Part shown: piece after piece, positions 27,001 to 36,500 of the stretch | Position numbering within the stretch: position 1 is the stretch's first letter | Layout: the number at the start of each line of letters is the position of its first letter | Source: Asterias amurensis | Taxonomy: Eukaryota; Echinodermata; Asteroidea; Forcipulatida; Asteriidae | Direction of reading: 5' to 3' | Assembly: GCF_032118995.1 (NCBI RefSeq) | Contig: NC_092660.1 | Span: 3,549,501-3,613,500 of the forward strand | DNA length: 64,000 nt | The notes under the pieces: model-generated | What the model was told of the DNA's origin: nothing | What the model saw: only the letters and a program-made list of their open reading frames with translations | Databases searched by the model: none | Position numbers and translations under genes: made by a program

Positions 27001-27548
27001 CAAAAGAGTTTTTACCCATGGTTGTACCCGCAAGTTCACTATTAATATTTATATTTATAGTTGCTCTTATTCTCCACACCATGAAAAGCTTCAAACACCA
27101 TTTAAGCCATAGATTGTTTGGACTACATTTTGTATGACTTTTCTGACATCAAGTTTCAGTTTTAAATGTGTGAGAAAAACTCAAAAGAAATTGTTCTCAG
27201 GCAAACAGGTAGAGGCTGATAATCAGATTCATATTGTGCCCCTGACAGGATTCAAATCGGTTCCCAATTATGAACCAATACAACTCCTTCTTATGTGAAT
27301 GTTTAATGCCAGTGATTTACTGCCAGTGTGTTGATTGTTGACAACTGTTTTCAGGTTACCACATTTATGCATTTTTCATTTATCATGTGTTTTTATTTTT
27401 CCACTGAACTAGCCTTCTAGACTGTGGTAAAGCAGACTGCAGAGAGCGAGTTATTGCTACATTGAAGCCCATCATCAATAACCTATCCAAGATCAAGACT
27501 AAAGGGATGGAGGTCCTCAAAGAAAAGCTGCAAGAGACGAGGACTTAA
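12013..27548 (+). CDS. PUM3: Pumilio homologue 3 (PUF-A / Puf6 type), 15 coding exons
   Basis: Coding exons 12013-12301, 13197-13329, 14579-14654, 15991-16084, 16560-16807, 17816-17919, 19159-19234, 20639-20737, 21622-21756, 22328-22470, 22914-23059, 24118-24212, 24790-24877, 25894-25990 and 27413-27548 give 652 residues with every junction in phase, very close to human PUM3 (648 aa). Residues 1-100 are a Lys/Ser-rich nuclear/nucleolar-type tail. The rest is a PUF-A array of helical repeats with family signatures YSKHFVLKML, HDGARAAMYCLWHG, DRKAIIKSF, YGHQVLLALFDCVDDT, YGRKVLLYLLSPR and EHPAGHLV. Known role of the family: sequence-nonspecific nucleic-acid binding in the nucleolus and large-subunit rRNA maturation. 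Exon 1 starts 13 bp after a splice acceptor at about 11999, so at least one non-coding 5' exon is expected. The introns are full of MITEs and SINEs. Confidence 0.97.
12718..13050. mobile_element. MITE family D copy (GATCGGTCGAGTTGG end)
   Basis: Begins TTAAAGGAACATGTTTCC. It contains a hairpin around ATTTATGGGAGTC / GACTCC.ATA.ATGGCC and the words CACGCAATTTCGAGGC and GTGTGGATCATTGTATTC, which recur at 16313-16497 and 22499-22785. It lies in PUM3 intron 1. The right end is uncertain. Confidence 0.65.
14053..14346. mobile_element. MITE family B copy (GGGAAGGTACACG ends)
   Basis: Ends TTTAAAGGGAAGGTACACGT and GTGTACCTTCCCTTTAA. The core shares ATAAAACATTGTGGGAAA and GATACACCAAGTGAGAAGAC with family A. 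It lies in PUM3 intron 2. Confidence 0.75.
14870..15019. mobile_element. Family C hairpin element
   Basis: The outer ends GGGTCGATTTCACAAAGAGT and its mirror CTCTTTGTGAAATCCACCCC enclose alternating GGACTAGTCCT / CCTAAGTTAGGAC palindromes. About 150 bp, non-coding, in PUM3 intron 3. Confidence 0.75.
15561..15955 (+). mobile_element. tRNA-derived SINE, full length
   Basis: The head resembles a class II (Leu/Ser-type) tRNA: box A GGCCGAGCGGTTAAG, a long variable arm and box B GGTTCGAATCC. Then come a conserved central block (CCTTCGGATGGGACGTAAAG), an end with GGCGCTTTGTATCCTTTGG and a TTATTATTA tail. It lies in PUM3 intron 3. The central block may be one of the deeply conserved SINE domains, which I cannot confirm. 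Confidence 0.85.
16208..16497. mobile_element. Chimaeric MITE: family A left half, family D right half
   Basis: It begins as family A (AAAGACAGTGGACACTATTGG to AAAATTTGAGCTC) and switches at about 16312 to family D (TTGGCCGACCGTGTTAG to GATCCAAGGCAACGTGTTCC). It lies in PUM3 intron 4, just before exon 5. Confidence 0.7.
16937..17300. mobile_element. Long imperfect palindrome, TTAAAGGGTCTATGTAAC ends
   Basis: The two halves mirror each other around about 17115 (GAGGTGCTGTAGTTTTTGGG against CTCAAAAACTACAGCACCTC, and TTTGAAGATAATGATAGTA against its mirror). Fold-back MITE of about 360 bp in PUM3 intron 5. Confidence 0.7.
17502..17672. mobile_element. AGACC-ended element with GC boxes
   Basis: The left end ATAGACCGATCCATTAAGC and CTCCGCCCCAT are mirrored by ATGGGCGGAGCC and TAATGGATCGCAT. 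It shares the AGACC start with the elements at 3699 and 55785. It lies in PUM3 intron 5. Confidence 0.6.
18823..19085 (-). mobile_element. tRNA-like SINE flanked by a 23-bp target duplication
   Basis: The minus strand contains a box B-like GGTTCGAATCCCA after a tRNA-like stretch. Identical 23-bp copies beginning TTTTTGGGGTTGAAC flank it at 18800-18822 and 19086-19108, the mark of retroposition. It lies in PUM3 intron 6. Confidence 0.7.
19250..19582. mobile_element. MITE family A copy in PUM3 intron 7
   Basis: Both ends are present (TTAAAGGCAGTGGACACT and GTGTCCACTGCCTTTAA). It is about 60 bp shorter than the full copies because the inner hairpin is partly missing. Confidence 0.8.
20455..20610 (-). 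mobile_element. Second tRNA-type SINE family, fragment
   Basis: It contains CTCGGGTGGGATTCGAACCC (an inverted box B) and GCACTGTATACTCGGTACTTTC. The same sequences recur in a longer copy at 59962-60210. It lies in PUM3 intron 7, just before exon 8. Confidence 0.6.
21183..21341. mobile_element. Family C hairpin element
   Basis: Ends GGGGTCGATTTCACAAAG and CTTTGTGAAACCCACCCC, with CCTAACTTAGGAC-type inner palindromes. It is placed head to tail with the next copy in PUM3 intron 8. Confidence 0.75.
21344..21511. mobile_element. Family C hairpin element, GCCGTCGA subtype
   Basis: The ends GCCGTCGATTTCACAAAG and TTTTGTGAAATCGACGGC differ slightly from the GGGGTCGA subtype. The same subtype occurs at 54592-54761. 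Confidence 0.75.
21815..22168. mobile_element. SINE fragment joined to half a family A MITE
   Basis: 21815-21963 is the middle of the class II-tRNA SINE (box B, GGATGGGACGTAAAGCC, stopping at TAAACGCATGT). It passes directly into the inverted right half of family A at about 21966-22168, ending ATGTCCACTGTCTTTAAT. It lies in PUM3 intron 9. Confidence 0.7.
22499..22785. mobile_element. MITE family D copy with an inner insertion
   Basis: It starts with the ACGGTCGGCCATTTATGG hairpin and ends CCAAGGCAACGTGTTCCTTT. Near 22705-22740 it is interrupted by a short piece with CATTACATGGTGTTACCGC, a word shared with 54.2 and 61.4 kb. The words GACCAACTC flank the piece on both sides. It lies in PUM3 intron 10. 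Confidence 0.65.
23302..23652. mobile_element. Nested inverted repeats in PUM3 intron 11
   Basis: Outer arms at 23302-23352 and 23601-23652 (GAGGGTCCACATAGGCCTCT and its mirror) enclose a second inverted-repeat element at 23355-23596 with GGGCCCAATTTCATAGAGC ends. This reads as an insertion of one element into another. A related inner element is at 31632-32541. Confidence 0.7.
25012..25160. mobile_element. Family C hairpin element in PUM3 intron 13
   Basis: The ends GGATTTTACAAAGAGTTAGG and CTTTGTGAAATCGACCCC enclose CCTAACTTAGGAC and GGACTAGTCCT palindromes. Confidence 0.75.
25236..25620. mobile_element. Inverted-repeat element, AAAGGAACGTTACAGAATTG ends
   Basis: The left end TAAAGGAACGTTACAGAATT is mirrored by AATTCTGTGCTGTTCCTTTAA. 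About 385 bp without an ORF, in PUM3 intron 13. Confidence 0.6.
26709..26815. repeat. 33-bp tandem repeat, about 3 copies
   Basis: The unit contains GCCTGTCAGCTGCAGTCCG then TTCAGAGATTGTA. The copies are nearly identical. It lies in PUM3 intron 14, just left of the hairpin at 26818. Confidence 0.85.
26818..27068 (-). mobile_element. Near-perfect hairpin with hammerhead-like loop (Penelope-type)
   Basis: Arms of about 110 bp (26818-26929 and 26964-27068) are close to exact reverse complements. The 34-base loop, read on the minus strand, is CTGAAGA, then a stem CGAGCAG/CTGTTCG around AGTATA, then AAACGTC. This resembles the hammerhead core (CUGANGA, stem II, GAAA, GUC) with the very short stem III typical of Penelope-like retroelements, and the arms would form stem I. 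One extra base between CTGAAGA and the best stem II register makes the match imperfect. It lies in PUM3 intron 14. Confidence 0.55.
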
Positions 27549-27631
27549 TTGATAATTTAAGTGCGCCACATAAAACAATCTTAAAATTGATCTTAAAATT
27601 TGTCAACATACTTTTAGTGATTTCTAATCAA

Positions 27632-28009
27632 GTTAAAGATACTATTTTAGATTTTTGGCCGATTTTACTCAAAATTTTTATTTAAAATTCAATAGGTATT
27701 TCGATGGGGGTCGAGAAAGTTACAAGCTTTCATTTGAGCCATTGCTCGAAAAAGTACGCCAATTATTAGTAGCCGAGAAATAAAGTGCTCAAAATTAGTT
27801 TTTGTCGGGATCCCGACAATATATCACATGACCAATTCTTATGTGTTTTATAAGAAAGGTTTTAAATTTTTGTCATGGTTCCTGACCAATTAAAGTAAAA
27901 GTTAAACTTTTTTTGTAAGAGCAGGTGATATTCTTTGAAATACCATTCACTCAAAAAAAAACCTATTTTTTAATGTTTGGGGCCAAAAATCTGACATAGC
28001 ATCTTTAAA
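27632..28009. mobile_element. Inverted-repeat element, TTAGATTTTTGGCC ends
   Basis: It starts 84 bp after the PUM3 stop. The end TTAAAGATACTATTTTAG is mirrored by TGACATAGCATCTTTAAA. The core has TTGTCGGGATCCCGACAA and TCACATGACCAATTCTTATG. A copy in the opposite orientation is at 49434-49810. The PUM3 polyadenylation site is not clear. Confidence 0.75.
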
Positions 28010-28179
28010 TAATTTGACAGGATACCTCCTAGCATTAAAAGCAGTGTTCAAGCTAGGAAAAAATTATAGGGAAGGGGCAATTTATGAAACGTGAAATTTG
28101 CGAGCGCGAAGCCTTTAGGGCATGGGGTCCGGGGCCCGCTTAAGGCCCCAAAATTTTTTGAAGCCGTAGATGATCTCTG

Positions 28180-28545
28180 GTACAGTCTTGGCCACTCAGA
28201 GAAGTTGGTAAACTTTTAAATTCATCTGAATTATTTTAAACCCAATACAGAAACTGCCTTTTAAGTTTGTGAGTCCAAATAATATTTTGTGACCCTTTTT
28301 TTGTGATAACAAATTCAGACCATCTTTCGTCAAAGCCTCTTTTTCTTTTTTTATTTCCAACTTGGCTTTGAGCACCAACATAAGTCAATGGCGATACGGA
28401 GTCTTTCTCTGTGTCGTCGGCAGGCCTGCTCGAACTTGTACATGCTACGTTTTCATCCAATGAAAGTTGATCAGCTGCCTCATCAGCAGCAGGCTGGACC
28501 TCAGTGTGATCTTTGACTGGCTTAAACCAACTTGTTCATTTCGAA
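28180..28545 (-). pseudogene. Fragment of an unidentified, possibly transposon-derived ORF
   Basis: A minus-strand frame reads an acidic, Ala/Asp/Ser-rich stretch and then NKKRKRGFDERWSEFV before the frame decays. Basic KKRKR followed by an aromatic-rich stretch occurs at the start of some hAT-derived proteins, but the identity is not established. No introns or flanking repeats define it. Confidence 0.3.
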
Positions 28546-28610
28546 CTCATCTTCGTTTTTTACTCTTCGGTTACATGTAACCCAACCATGCAATTTTTCA
28601 GACAGTTGTC

Positions 28611-28611
<1 letters not shown>

Positions 28612-28642
<31 letters not shown>

Positions 28643-28725
28643 GTGTTTTTATCAAGTGCTTTTCACACCCGGAGGGCGCCCCAAAGCGCTTCGGTCTAAG
28701 AACCGTTTTTCCACGGTGTTCCCGT
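28612..28725. repeat. (TAA)n tract with SINE 3'-end-like sequence
   Basis: About nine TAA units are followed by a GTGCTTTTCACACCCGGAGG block. A similar GCGCTTTTCACACCGAAGG block is at about 16875 in PUM3 intron 5, and its mirror lies at the tail of the SINE at 55.6 kb. Confidence 0.6.
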
Positions 28726-28974
28726 TATGCCAAACAATGACTCTCATAAATATTTAAATTCATGCAAAAATGGTTTTGAGCGGACGAGGCATGTTGCCGA
28801 AATGGCATCCTCGCATATTTCCCAGAAACCATCGATCCATTATTAAAAAGCTTAAATAATAATTACAGGGATGGTTTTACAAAATGAGTGTTATTCAGTT
28901 ACTAAATAAACACACAGACTCAGAGTATTGATTTTAATTTTGTTTTGGTGTTTTATTCTATTTAATTCTATTTA

Positions 28975-29345
28975 AATTTGACAAGTTCAACATGGCTATA
29001 GCCTTGTGAACACATTCAAAATTGTACAAGTTCACAAGGCTATTGTGAACATGTTCAGGCAAATATTGACAACACATTCAAAATTTGACAAGTTCACAAG
29101 GCTATCACAATCAAAATTTGACAAGTTCACAAAGCTATAGCCTTGTGAACATGTTCAGGCAAAATTTGACTAGTTCACATGGCTATATAGCCTTGTAAAC
29201 ATGCTCAGGCAAAATTTGACAAGTTCATAAGGCTATAGCCATAGCCTTGTGAAAAGTTTCAGGCAAAATTTATTAAGTTCACAAGGATAGCCTTGGGAAC
29301 ATGTTCTGGCAAAACTTGAAAGTTCACAAGGCTATAAGGCGCTGA
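28975..29345. repeat. Palindromic tandem array around ACAAGGCTATAGCCTTGT
   Basis: Irregular repeats of TTTGACAAGTTCACAAGGC and CCTTGTGAACATGTTCAGGC, each largely its own reverse complement when joined. A longer array of the same unit is at 50965-52015. Confidence 0.8.
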
Positions 29346-29483
29346 AGTTTTTGAGAAATGAGTTATGATACAATTACCAATAGTGTCCACTGCCTTTAAA
29401 CTGCAAAAAACAAATGGTAAGTGCGGATTTTTCTTGAAAGATTTTATTTTTGTGGGTTCATGACTTGCAACAGTTTGTTTAAC

Positions 29484-29790
29484 AGTTTGTCAAAGACCAG
29501 TCTGCTCAATTGGTGTATCTCAACATTATGCATAAAAAACAAAGCTGTGAAAATTTGAGCTCAATCGGTCATCAAAGTTGCGAGATAATAATGACAGAAA
29601 AAACGCCCCTGGTCACATGAAGCTGTGTGCTTTCAGATGCTTGATTTCGAGACCTCGAGTTCTAATCTCTGAGGTCTCGAAATCGAGTTCGTGGAAAATT
29701 ACTTCTTTCTCGAAAACTACGTTACTTCAGAGGGAACCGTTTCTCACAATTATTGTGAGTAATTACCAATAGTGTCTCTGCCTTTAAAAA
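29484..29790. mobile_element. MITE family A copy, left end eroded
   Basis: Core words GTCAAAGACCAGTCTGCTC, AAAATTTGAGCTCAATCGG and the inner hairpin are present, ending AATAGTGTCTCTGCCTTTAAA. A detached end fragment (CCAATAGTGTCCACTGCC) lies at 29370-29398. Confidence 0.7.
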
Positions 29791-30547
29791 ATGGGGAAAA
29801 TTTGCTACACACGTCGGTGAAATTCAAGAGGCAGGGTGGAAGTATGTGACAAAGTGTTATTGCTTGATTTTAGGCGTTGGTTGCAACGGTCTCATTCACT
29901 TGCTATCGCCAAATGCTAGGATATCCGTGAGATGCAAGCGAATCTAGATCTAGACTTCAAACCAAAAACAATTTGCTAATCCCCCAGCAGCAACTAAAAT
30001 TCAACTTGTTCCGTCCCTCATGATTTTTATTGTTACGTAAACAATACCCCTGTGGTTAAAAATAACAAAATGCATTGAGGACACACATGGAAAGACAATT
30101 TAAACGGAAAATAGCGAGGGGCAAAAACTTTTTCCAGCATTATCATGATTAAACAAAATTATATAATAACACTATTTCTTGTCTTTTTTTTGCATCTCTG
30201 ATGTAATGTTCTAGGGATTATTTTAAACAAATTTAAAGTATATTTAGTAAAGGGATTTCTCTCTTAGATAGTGATGTGGTGTGGTTTGTTTATTTAATTT
30301 CATTATTTATCCTGTGGCGCTTGGTATTTTTATCAAAATCATCCAGCAAGTGCATCAATTATTATACAACTCATTAACTTTGCGCGGGAGATCCTACAAT
30401 TCGCCGACAGAGGGCGCGATTCCTATTTAAATACCTAGTCAGATACCCTAAACCAAATTTAACACTGAACGTATGGATGAAGTCAAGCTTGATAAATCAC
30501 GCGCGTCCCATTCAGAAACGCACGCGGGATCAGAATTTCTCTAAAAC
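29791..30547. promoter_or_regulatory. Upstream region of POLR1H
   Basis: About 750 bp of AT-rich DNA with no gene or clear repeat. The last 200 bp before the ATG become richer in CG (TTCGCCGACAGAGGGCGCG, CACGCGCGTCCC), suggesting the promoter lies at about 30370-30540. No TATA box is evident. Confidence 0.35.
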
Positions 30548-33500
30548 ATGGACGGAGAGGAGTCATTTGCTTCTTCGAGAGAATTTTGCCCGCAATGTGG
30601 CTCCATTTTACCGTTTCCTGAAAAAAGAATGGTTGTTATGAAGTGCAAGACATGTCCTGACAAAGTAAATGCAAAAAGTAAGTTTGGAATATATATACTT
30701 ATTGTGGAAACCGGAGCTTGTAAAGTTGGGTGTGATAGCCCCCTTGACTTGTGCGTTATTTATAAAAAGGGTAGGCGGGGTCGGGACGTGGCCAAGGAGG
30801 CGGTGGGAGGAGGCTGATGCATGATCGCAACAAACTTTGAATATTAATGATATTAAATACATTAATGCAAATTAAGCTCAATGAATTTGATTCTGATGAT
30901 ATAAATGACCTGTGACTGGTAATTTGTAGTTAACAAAAAATGTTGAATATTTTTTTTTTTATTAAACAAAAAACTATGTTTTTACTAAGTTTTCAATAAA
31001 TAATTTTGTTATTTATTATATCTTCTAGGCATGTCTGTAGGATTAATAATTGCCTTTTAGGAAAAGTTTCCGTATGGCCCCACCACTTTTTCATTCGATA
31101 TGAAATAATATAGTATCTAATTTACCTCAGTGAGATATCCCTTTTTCTAAAAATGAGTGAAAAAGTGGTGGCGCCATACGGAAAGTTATCCGCCTTTTAT
31201 ATCATCCTTTGTAATGAATGCACTGGTGGTTCATCCGCTGTTGTTTGGTCATTTATAATTTATATGTACATGATGTATAAATAAAATCAAAACCTTTTTT
31301 TTTGTGGCACAACCACTTTTTGATTCGATATGAAATAATATTTTATCTACATTACCTCAATGAGATATCCCTCTATTGTAAAAATGAGTAAAAAAAGTGA
31401 TGGCACCATACGAAAAGTTAGGATAACTTTCCGTATAGCGCCACCACTTTTTCACTCATTTTTTCAAAAAGGGATATCAATCAGGTAAATTAGATACTAT
31501 ATTATTTTATTTCGAATGAAAAAGTGGTGGCGCCGTACGGAAACTTTTCCAAAAGTTATCTCCATTGACTGTCTGACTTGTCTTTTTTTGAAAATGAATG
31601 TTTTAGATTTTCAAATATTATGATGAGGCATGGGCCTAATTTCATGGCTCTGCTTACTGCATGCACAGAATCGGTGCTTACGGAAGCAGACAATTCTGTG
31701 CTTACGGCTAGTGCTGGGCGAATAGTGAAATTTTGTTATTCGGATACCGCTGGCCAACTATCCGAAATTAACCGGATATTCGAATAGTTTTTTTTGCCGC
31801 TAGAGGGCGCTATTTAAAAAAAATAAAATTAAAACAAAATTAAAAATATTTTTTTGGCAGCTAGAGGGCGCTGTTCGTTTGTGAATGAGATCTTATGGGC
31901 GGATTGATATTAGTTTTAGACAGTGTCACTCGGTTCATTCATAAAAATGACCGGATCTAATTTAAAGATGGCGATTTGCTTTTTCTTTTGATCGTGATTG
32001 ACTCTACGTGAAGGAAAACTTTTGTAATCTTTGAACAAATTACGTCAGAAATGTCATTGTTTTAACTCTTCACGGAGGTGAGCATAGTTAAATACTTAAT
32101 ATATGCTGTTTTATGCTGTCTTAATAGAAGTTTCATAAGGATTCAGACAAAACATTCATATCAGTTGTCGCCCGACGTCCGCGGATATTCGGATATTAAA
32201 GAATATCCGGTTACTCGGTTGTAATTACAGAATTATCAGGTTTATAAATAGGTATTCGCGCCCTATGCGGATATCCGGTTAAGAAAAAAAAGGCATTCGC
32301 GGTTACGGATAGGAAAACCTATTCGCCATTAACCGGATATTCGAATAATTCGCCCAGGCCTACTTACGGCAAAGGTTTTTCACGGGCTATCAGGGAATTT
32401 GGGCTTGTGCCAAGCTTACTTCACTTTACTAGGTATTCTACGCTTACAAGGCTAGCGCAGAAATTCGGCGCTTGCACGTAAGCGGGGAATCGTGATCGTT
32501 AACGCAGAATCCGGCGGTAAGCAGAGCCATGAAATTGGGCCGTGGTCTGTGCTGTGCAACCTGCATGATTTTGAAATCGTCCAACACGTTTTTTCAATTT
32601 TTGTTTAATGTTAAAATGACATTCCTTTTACAGATTTTCAACAAAATGTAACACTTTTGTAAAGTTGGATTTATAACTAATATTATCAGTGAATTTTTTT
32701 TCTTTGTATCACTCAGCGTTGACCGCATTTATCACTACCATTAGCACAGACGACATATTTTTAAATGAATGAATAGTCACTTTTTGTCTTCCTTCTCATT
32801 ACAGCTGCTTTATACATGGTGTGGTCTATCATTCATACCTGCGTCTCAACTCTCCCAAGGATGTTGAAGGTTGTCACAAGGTCAACAGCCAGAAAGACCT
32901 AGGACCACTGGTGAGGGAAACACTTGAAATTTTATCTTAGGAAATGTCCAACTTGTTTAGTTTTATATCTTGATGTTTACATACAGAAATGTTCGTACTT
33001 TATTGTTGTTTAATTGTCTATTCTATAACCACCAAAATATTTTATGTTTATTTTTTCTTTCAGAGGTTTCATTATTTATATTTAACTCTGAATGAATAAA
33101 AAAAGATGTACAATTAAAATCTGTGAAAAGGGTTCACCACCCACGGGGAAACCTCCAGCCATTTTAAAAATTGGTTTATGAAAAAAAGATGCACAATAGA
33201 TGAAATGTATTAGGTGATTTATTTCATATGGTTTCTTTTGAAGAATACAACCCCAAAATATTTAGGTTCACCATTTTATCCTATTTCAGGAAAGAAACAA
33301 AAACGAATTGATGTACAGGGTTTGCCACCTTCTGGTCAATTATGAAATAATTTGAAAGAAAAATGTAAAACTTTCTTTCAAATAAAAGCTGGTTTATCAT
33401 TTAGTAAATTTTGAAAAAAAGCAACCCCAAAGTTTGTACTTGTTTTTTTTATTTCAGAGGTTTTATCCCTCTGAAAACAGCAAAAATCAATGATGAAGGT

Positions 33501-36500
33501 TCCCCAACTGCATGGAAAACTCTTGCAAATTTTCTAACTGTGTTTACTTGAAGAAATGTATCACTTCATTTAAAAAGGCGATTTTTGTATTATTTGGTAA
33601 TTTTTGAAAATTACCCTCCCTCCCCCCAAGAAATGTTTGGTTAGAAATAGTTTTGTTTTATTTCAGAGTTTTTATATTTAACTCTAAAGAAGTGCCAACT
33701 TCTTTAGAGAAAACCTCTGGAAAGTTCTTTAACTGCGTTTATCAATTGAAAAATGCGCCACTTCATATTAGTAGGTGATTTATCATTTAAGTTTTGAAAT
33801 ACTAGCCCCAAAACATTCGGTTTCATATTTTTAACTCGGAAAACAGAAGAGCAAAAATTCAGCGACAAAGGGTTTGCCACCCATAAGGAAACCCCTAGCC
33901 AATTTTCACACTGTGTTTGATTGAAAATTTGTCTACTACAAACTAAAAATTAAAATTTTTGTTTGGTAAATTTAAAAAATAACGTATACCACCCCCCCCC
34001 CCCCCAATTTTTTGATATACAAATAGGTTTGTTTTATTTTAGAGGTTTTATATTTTACCTGTGAGTGTGAGAACAAAGGAGCATAAATCAGTGACAAAGG
34101 GTTCGCCACCCGTAAGGAAACCCCTGGCCAATTTTTTATCTGTATTTGATTGCAAATTTGTCTACAAATTAAAAGTTGACATTTGGTAACTTTTGAAAAA
34201 TAAGGTACCCCCCCCCCCCCAATTTTAGATATACAAATAGGTTCGTTTTATTTCAGAGGTTTTATATTTTACCTGTGAAAACAGGAGCAAAAATCAGTTA
34301 CAATGGGTTCGCCACCCATAAGGAAACCCCTTGCCAATTTTTTAACTGTGTTTGATTGAAAATTTGTGTTTCAAATTGAAAGTTGACATTTGGTAAATTT
34401 TGAAAAATAACTTAAACCTCCCCCCCCCCCCCCAATTTTTATGTACAAATAGGTTCGTTTTATTTCAGAGGTTTTATATTTTACCTGTGAAAACGGTAGA
34501 GCAAAAATCAGTGACAATGGGTTCGCCACCCATAAGGAAACCCCTGGCCAATTTTTTAACTGTGTTTGATTGAAAATTTGTGTACTTCAAATTAGAAGTT
34601 GACATTTGGTAAATTTGGAAAAAATAGCGTGACCCCCCCCCCCCAATTTTAGATATACAATTAGGTTCATTTTATTTCAGAGGTTTTTTATTTTACCTGT
34701 GAAAACAGGAGCAAAAATCAGTGACAATGGGTTCGCCACCCATAAGGAAACCCCTGGCCAATTTTTTAACTGTGTTTGATTGAAAATTTGTCTACTACAA
34801 ATTGAAAGTTGACATTTGGTAAATTTTGAAAAATAACTTAAACCTCCCCCCCCCCCCCAATTTTTTGTATGTACAAATAGGTTTGTTTTATTTCAGAGAT
34901 TTTATATTTTACCTAGGAAAACAGTAGAGCAAAAATCAGTGACAATGGGTTCGCCACCCATAAGGAAACCCCTGGCCAATTTTTTAACTGTGTTTGATTG
35001 AAAATTAGTCTACTACAAATTAAAAGTTGACATTTGGTAAATTTTGAAAAATAACTTAAACCCCCCAATTTTTTGATATACAAATAGGTTCGTTTTATTT
35101 CAGAGGTTTTGTGATTTACCTGTGAAAACAGAGGAGCAAAAATCAGTGCCAATGGGTTCGCCACCCGTAAGGAAACCCCTGGCCAATTTTTTAACTGTGT
35201 TTGATTGAAAATTAGTCGTCTACAAATTAAAAATTGACATTTGGTAAATTTTGAAAAATAACATTAAACCCTCCAAATATTTTGATATACAAATAGGTTT
35301 GTTTTGTTTCAGAGGTTTTTTATTTTACCTCTGAAAACAGAAGAGCAAAATTCAGTGTCAAATAATTTGCCACCCGTAAGGAAACCGTTGGTCAACTGTT
35401 TTAAATGTTTGGAAAAAAAGCAAACCTTACTTGTTGATGTATCAAAATCTTTACCTCGGATGGATTCATCGCTACTGTGAAAGGGTTTTGCTTCTTTCTG
35501 TGTTCTCAGCAAGTAGAACCAGTAGACCCATTTTGCTTAAACTTTCACTGTTTTATTTAATCTTTCTATTTTTGTGTGACATCACTTCTTAATTTCATTT
35601 TTGTATCTGGTCTGGTTTCAGATTGACAGGGCATGTGCCAAGTGCGGTCACGATGGACTTCCATTTCCACACCAGGCAAACAAGATCAGCTGATGAAGGA
35701 CAAACCGTCTTTTATTTCTGCCCATCATGCAAGTAAGTTAATCACTACTTAATTAAGCCTGGTTCATACTTCCTGCAAATGCAAAATGAATTTTGGCGAC
35801 ACAGCCCTGTTTTCTTAGGGGTTGAACACAGTTCAACTGTTGCGAGTGATTCATTTCAAGTTCGTGACAACAAAATTTGCTTCGCATTCGCAGGAAGTAT
35901 GAACCGGGCTTTAGGCTTGTAGATCCTTTTAGGTCTATCATACAGTTTCCATAAATTGTGCAGGGGTAAGTAGGTACCTGTGAGGGCAGAGATGGTTCTT
36001 GTGATTTATTTATCACTACATATTTGGCTGCACAGGCAGTTTCTGAGTGTGTTTGATGGATGAAATAAATGGTCCAGTGATCAGGGGTAACATTGTTGAA
36101 GAGCCACGAGCGTCACTGAATGACGGATTTCAGTGCTACATGCAGATTTGTACAAGCAGAACTTCGCCGTTATATGACATGTGTGTAAATCAATGTCGGA
36201 AGTGTCATGGCTAAGCGTTTAAGAGCATCAAATTCAAACTCTGGTGTTTCTGATCAGCAGAGTGTGGGTTTGAATCCCCAGCCATGACACTTGTGTCCTT
36301 AAGCAAGACACTTAACCATTGCTTCGCCCTTCGGATTGGACAGTCGTTGGTCCCATGTAAAAGAACGCATTGCATGCACTTATCAACAAAGAGGAGGGGT
36401 TCGTCCCGATGTTCCTGGCTGTGGCTGCTGTATGCGCCGTAGCTCCATGTAAACCATTACATGGTGGGCTAAGGATTAGGTCTCATAATTTCAAAATCTT

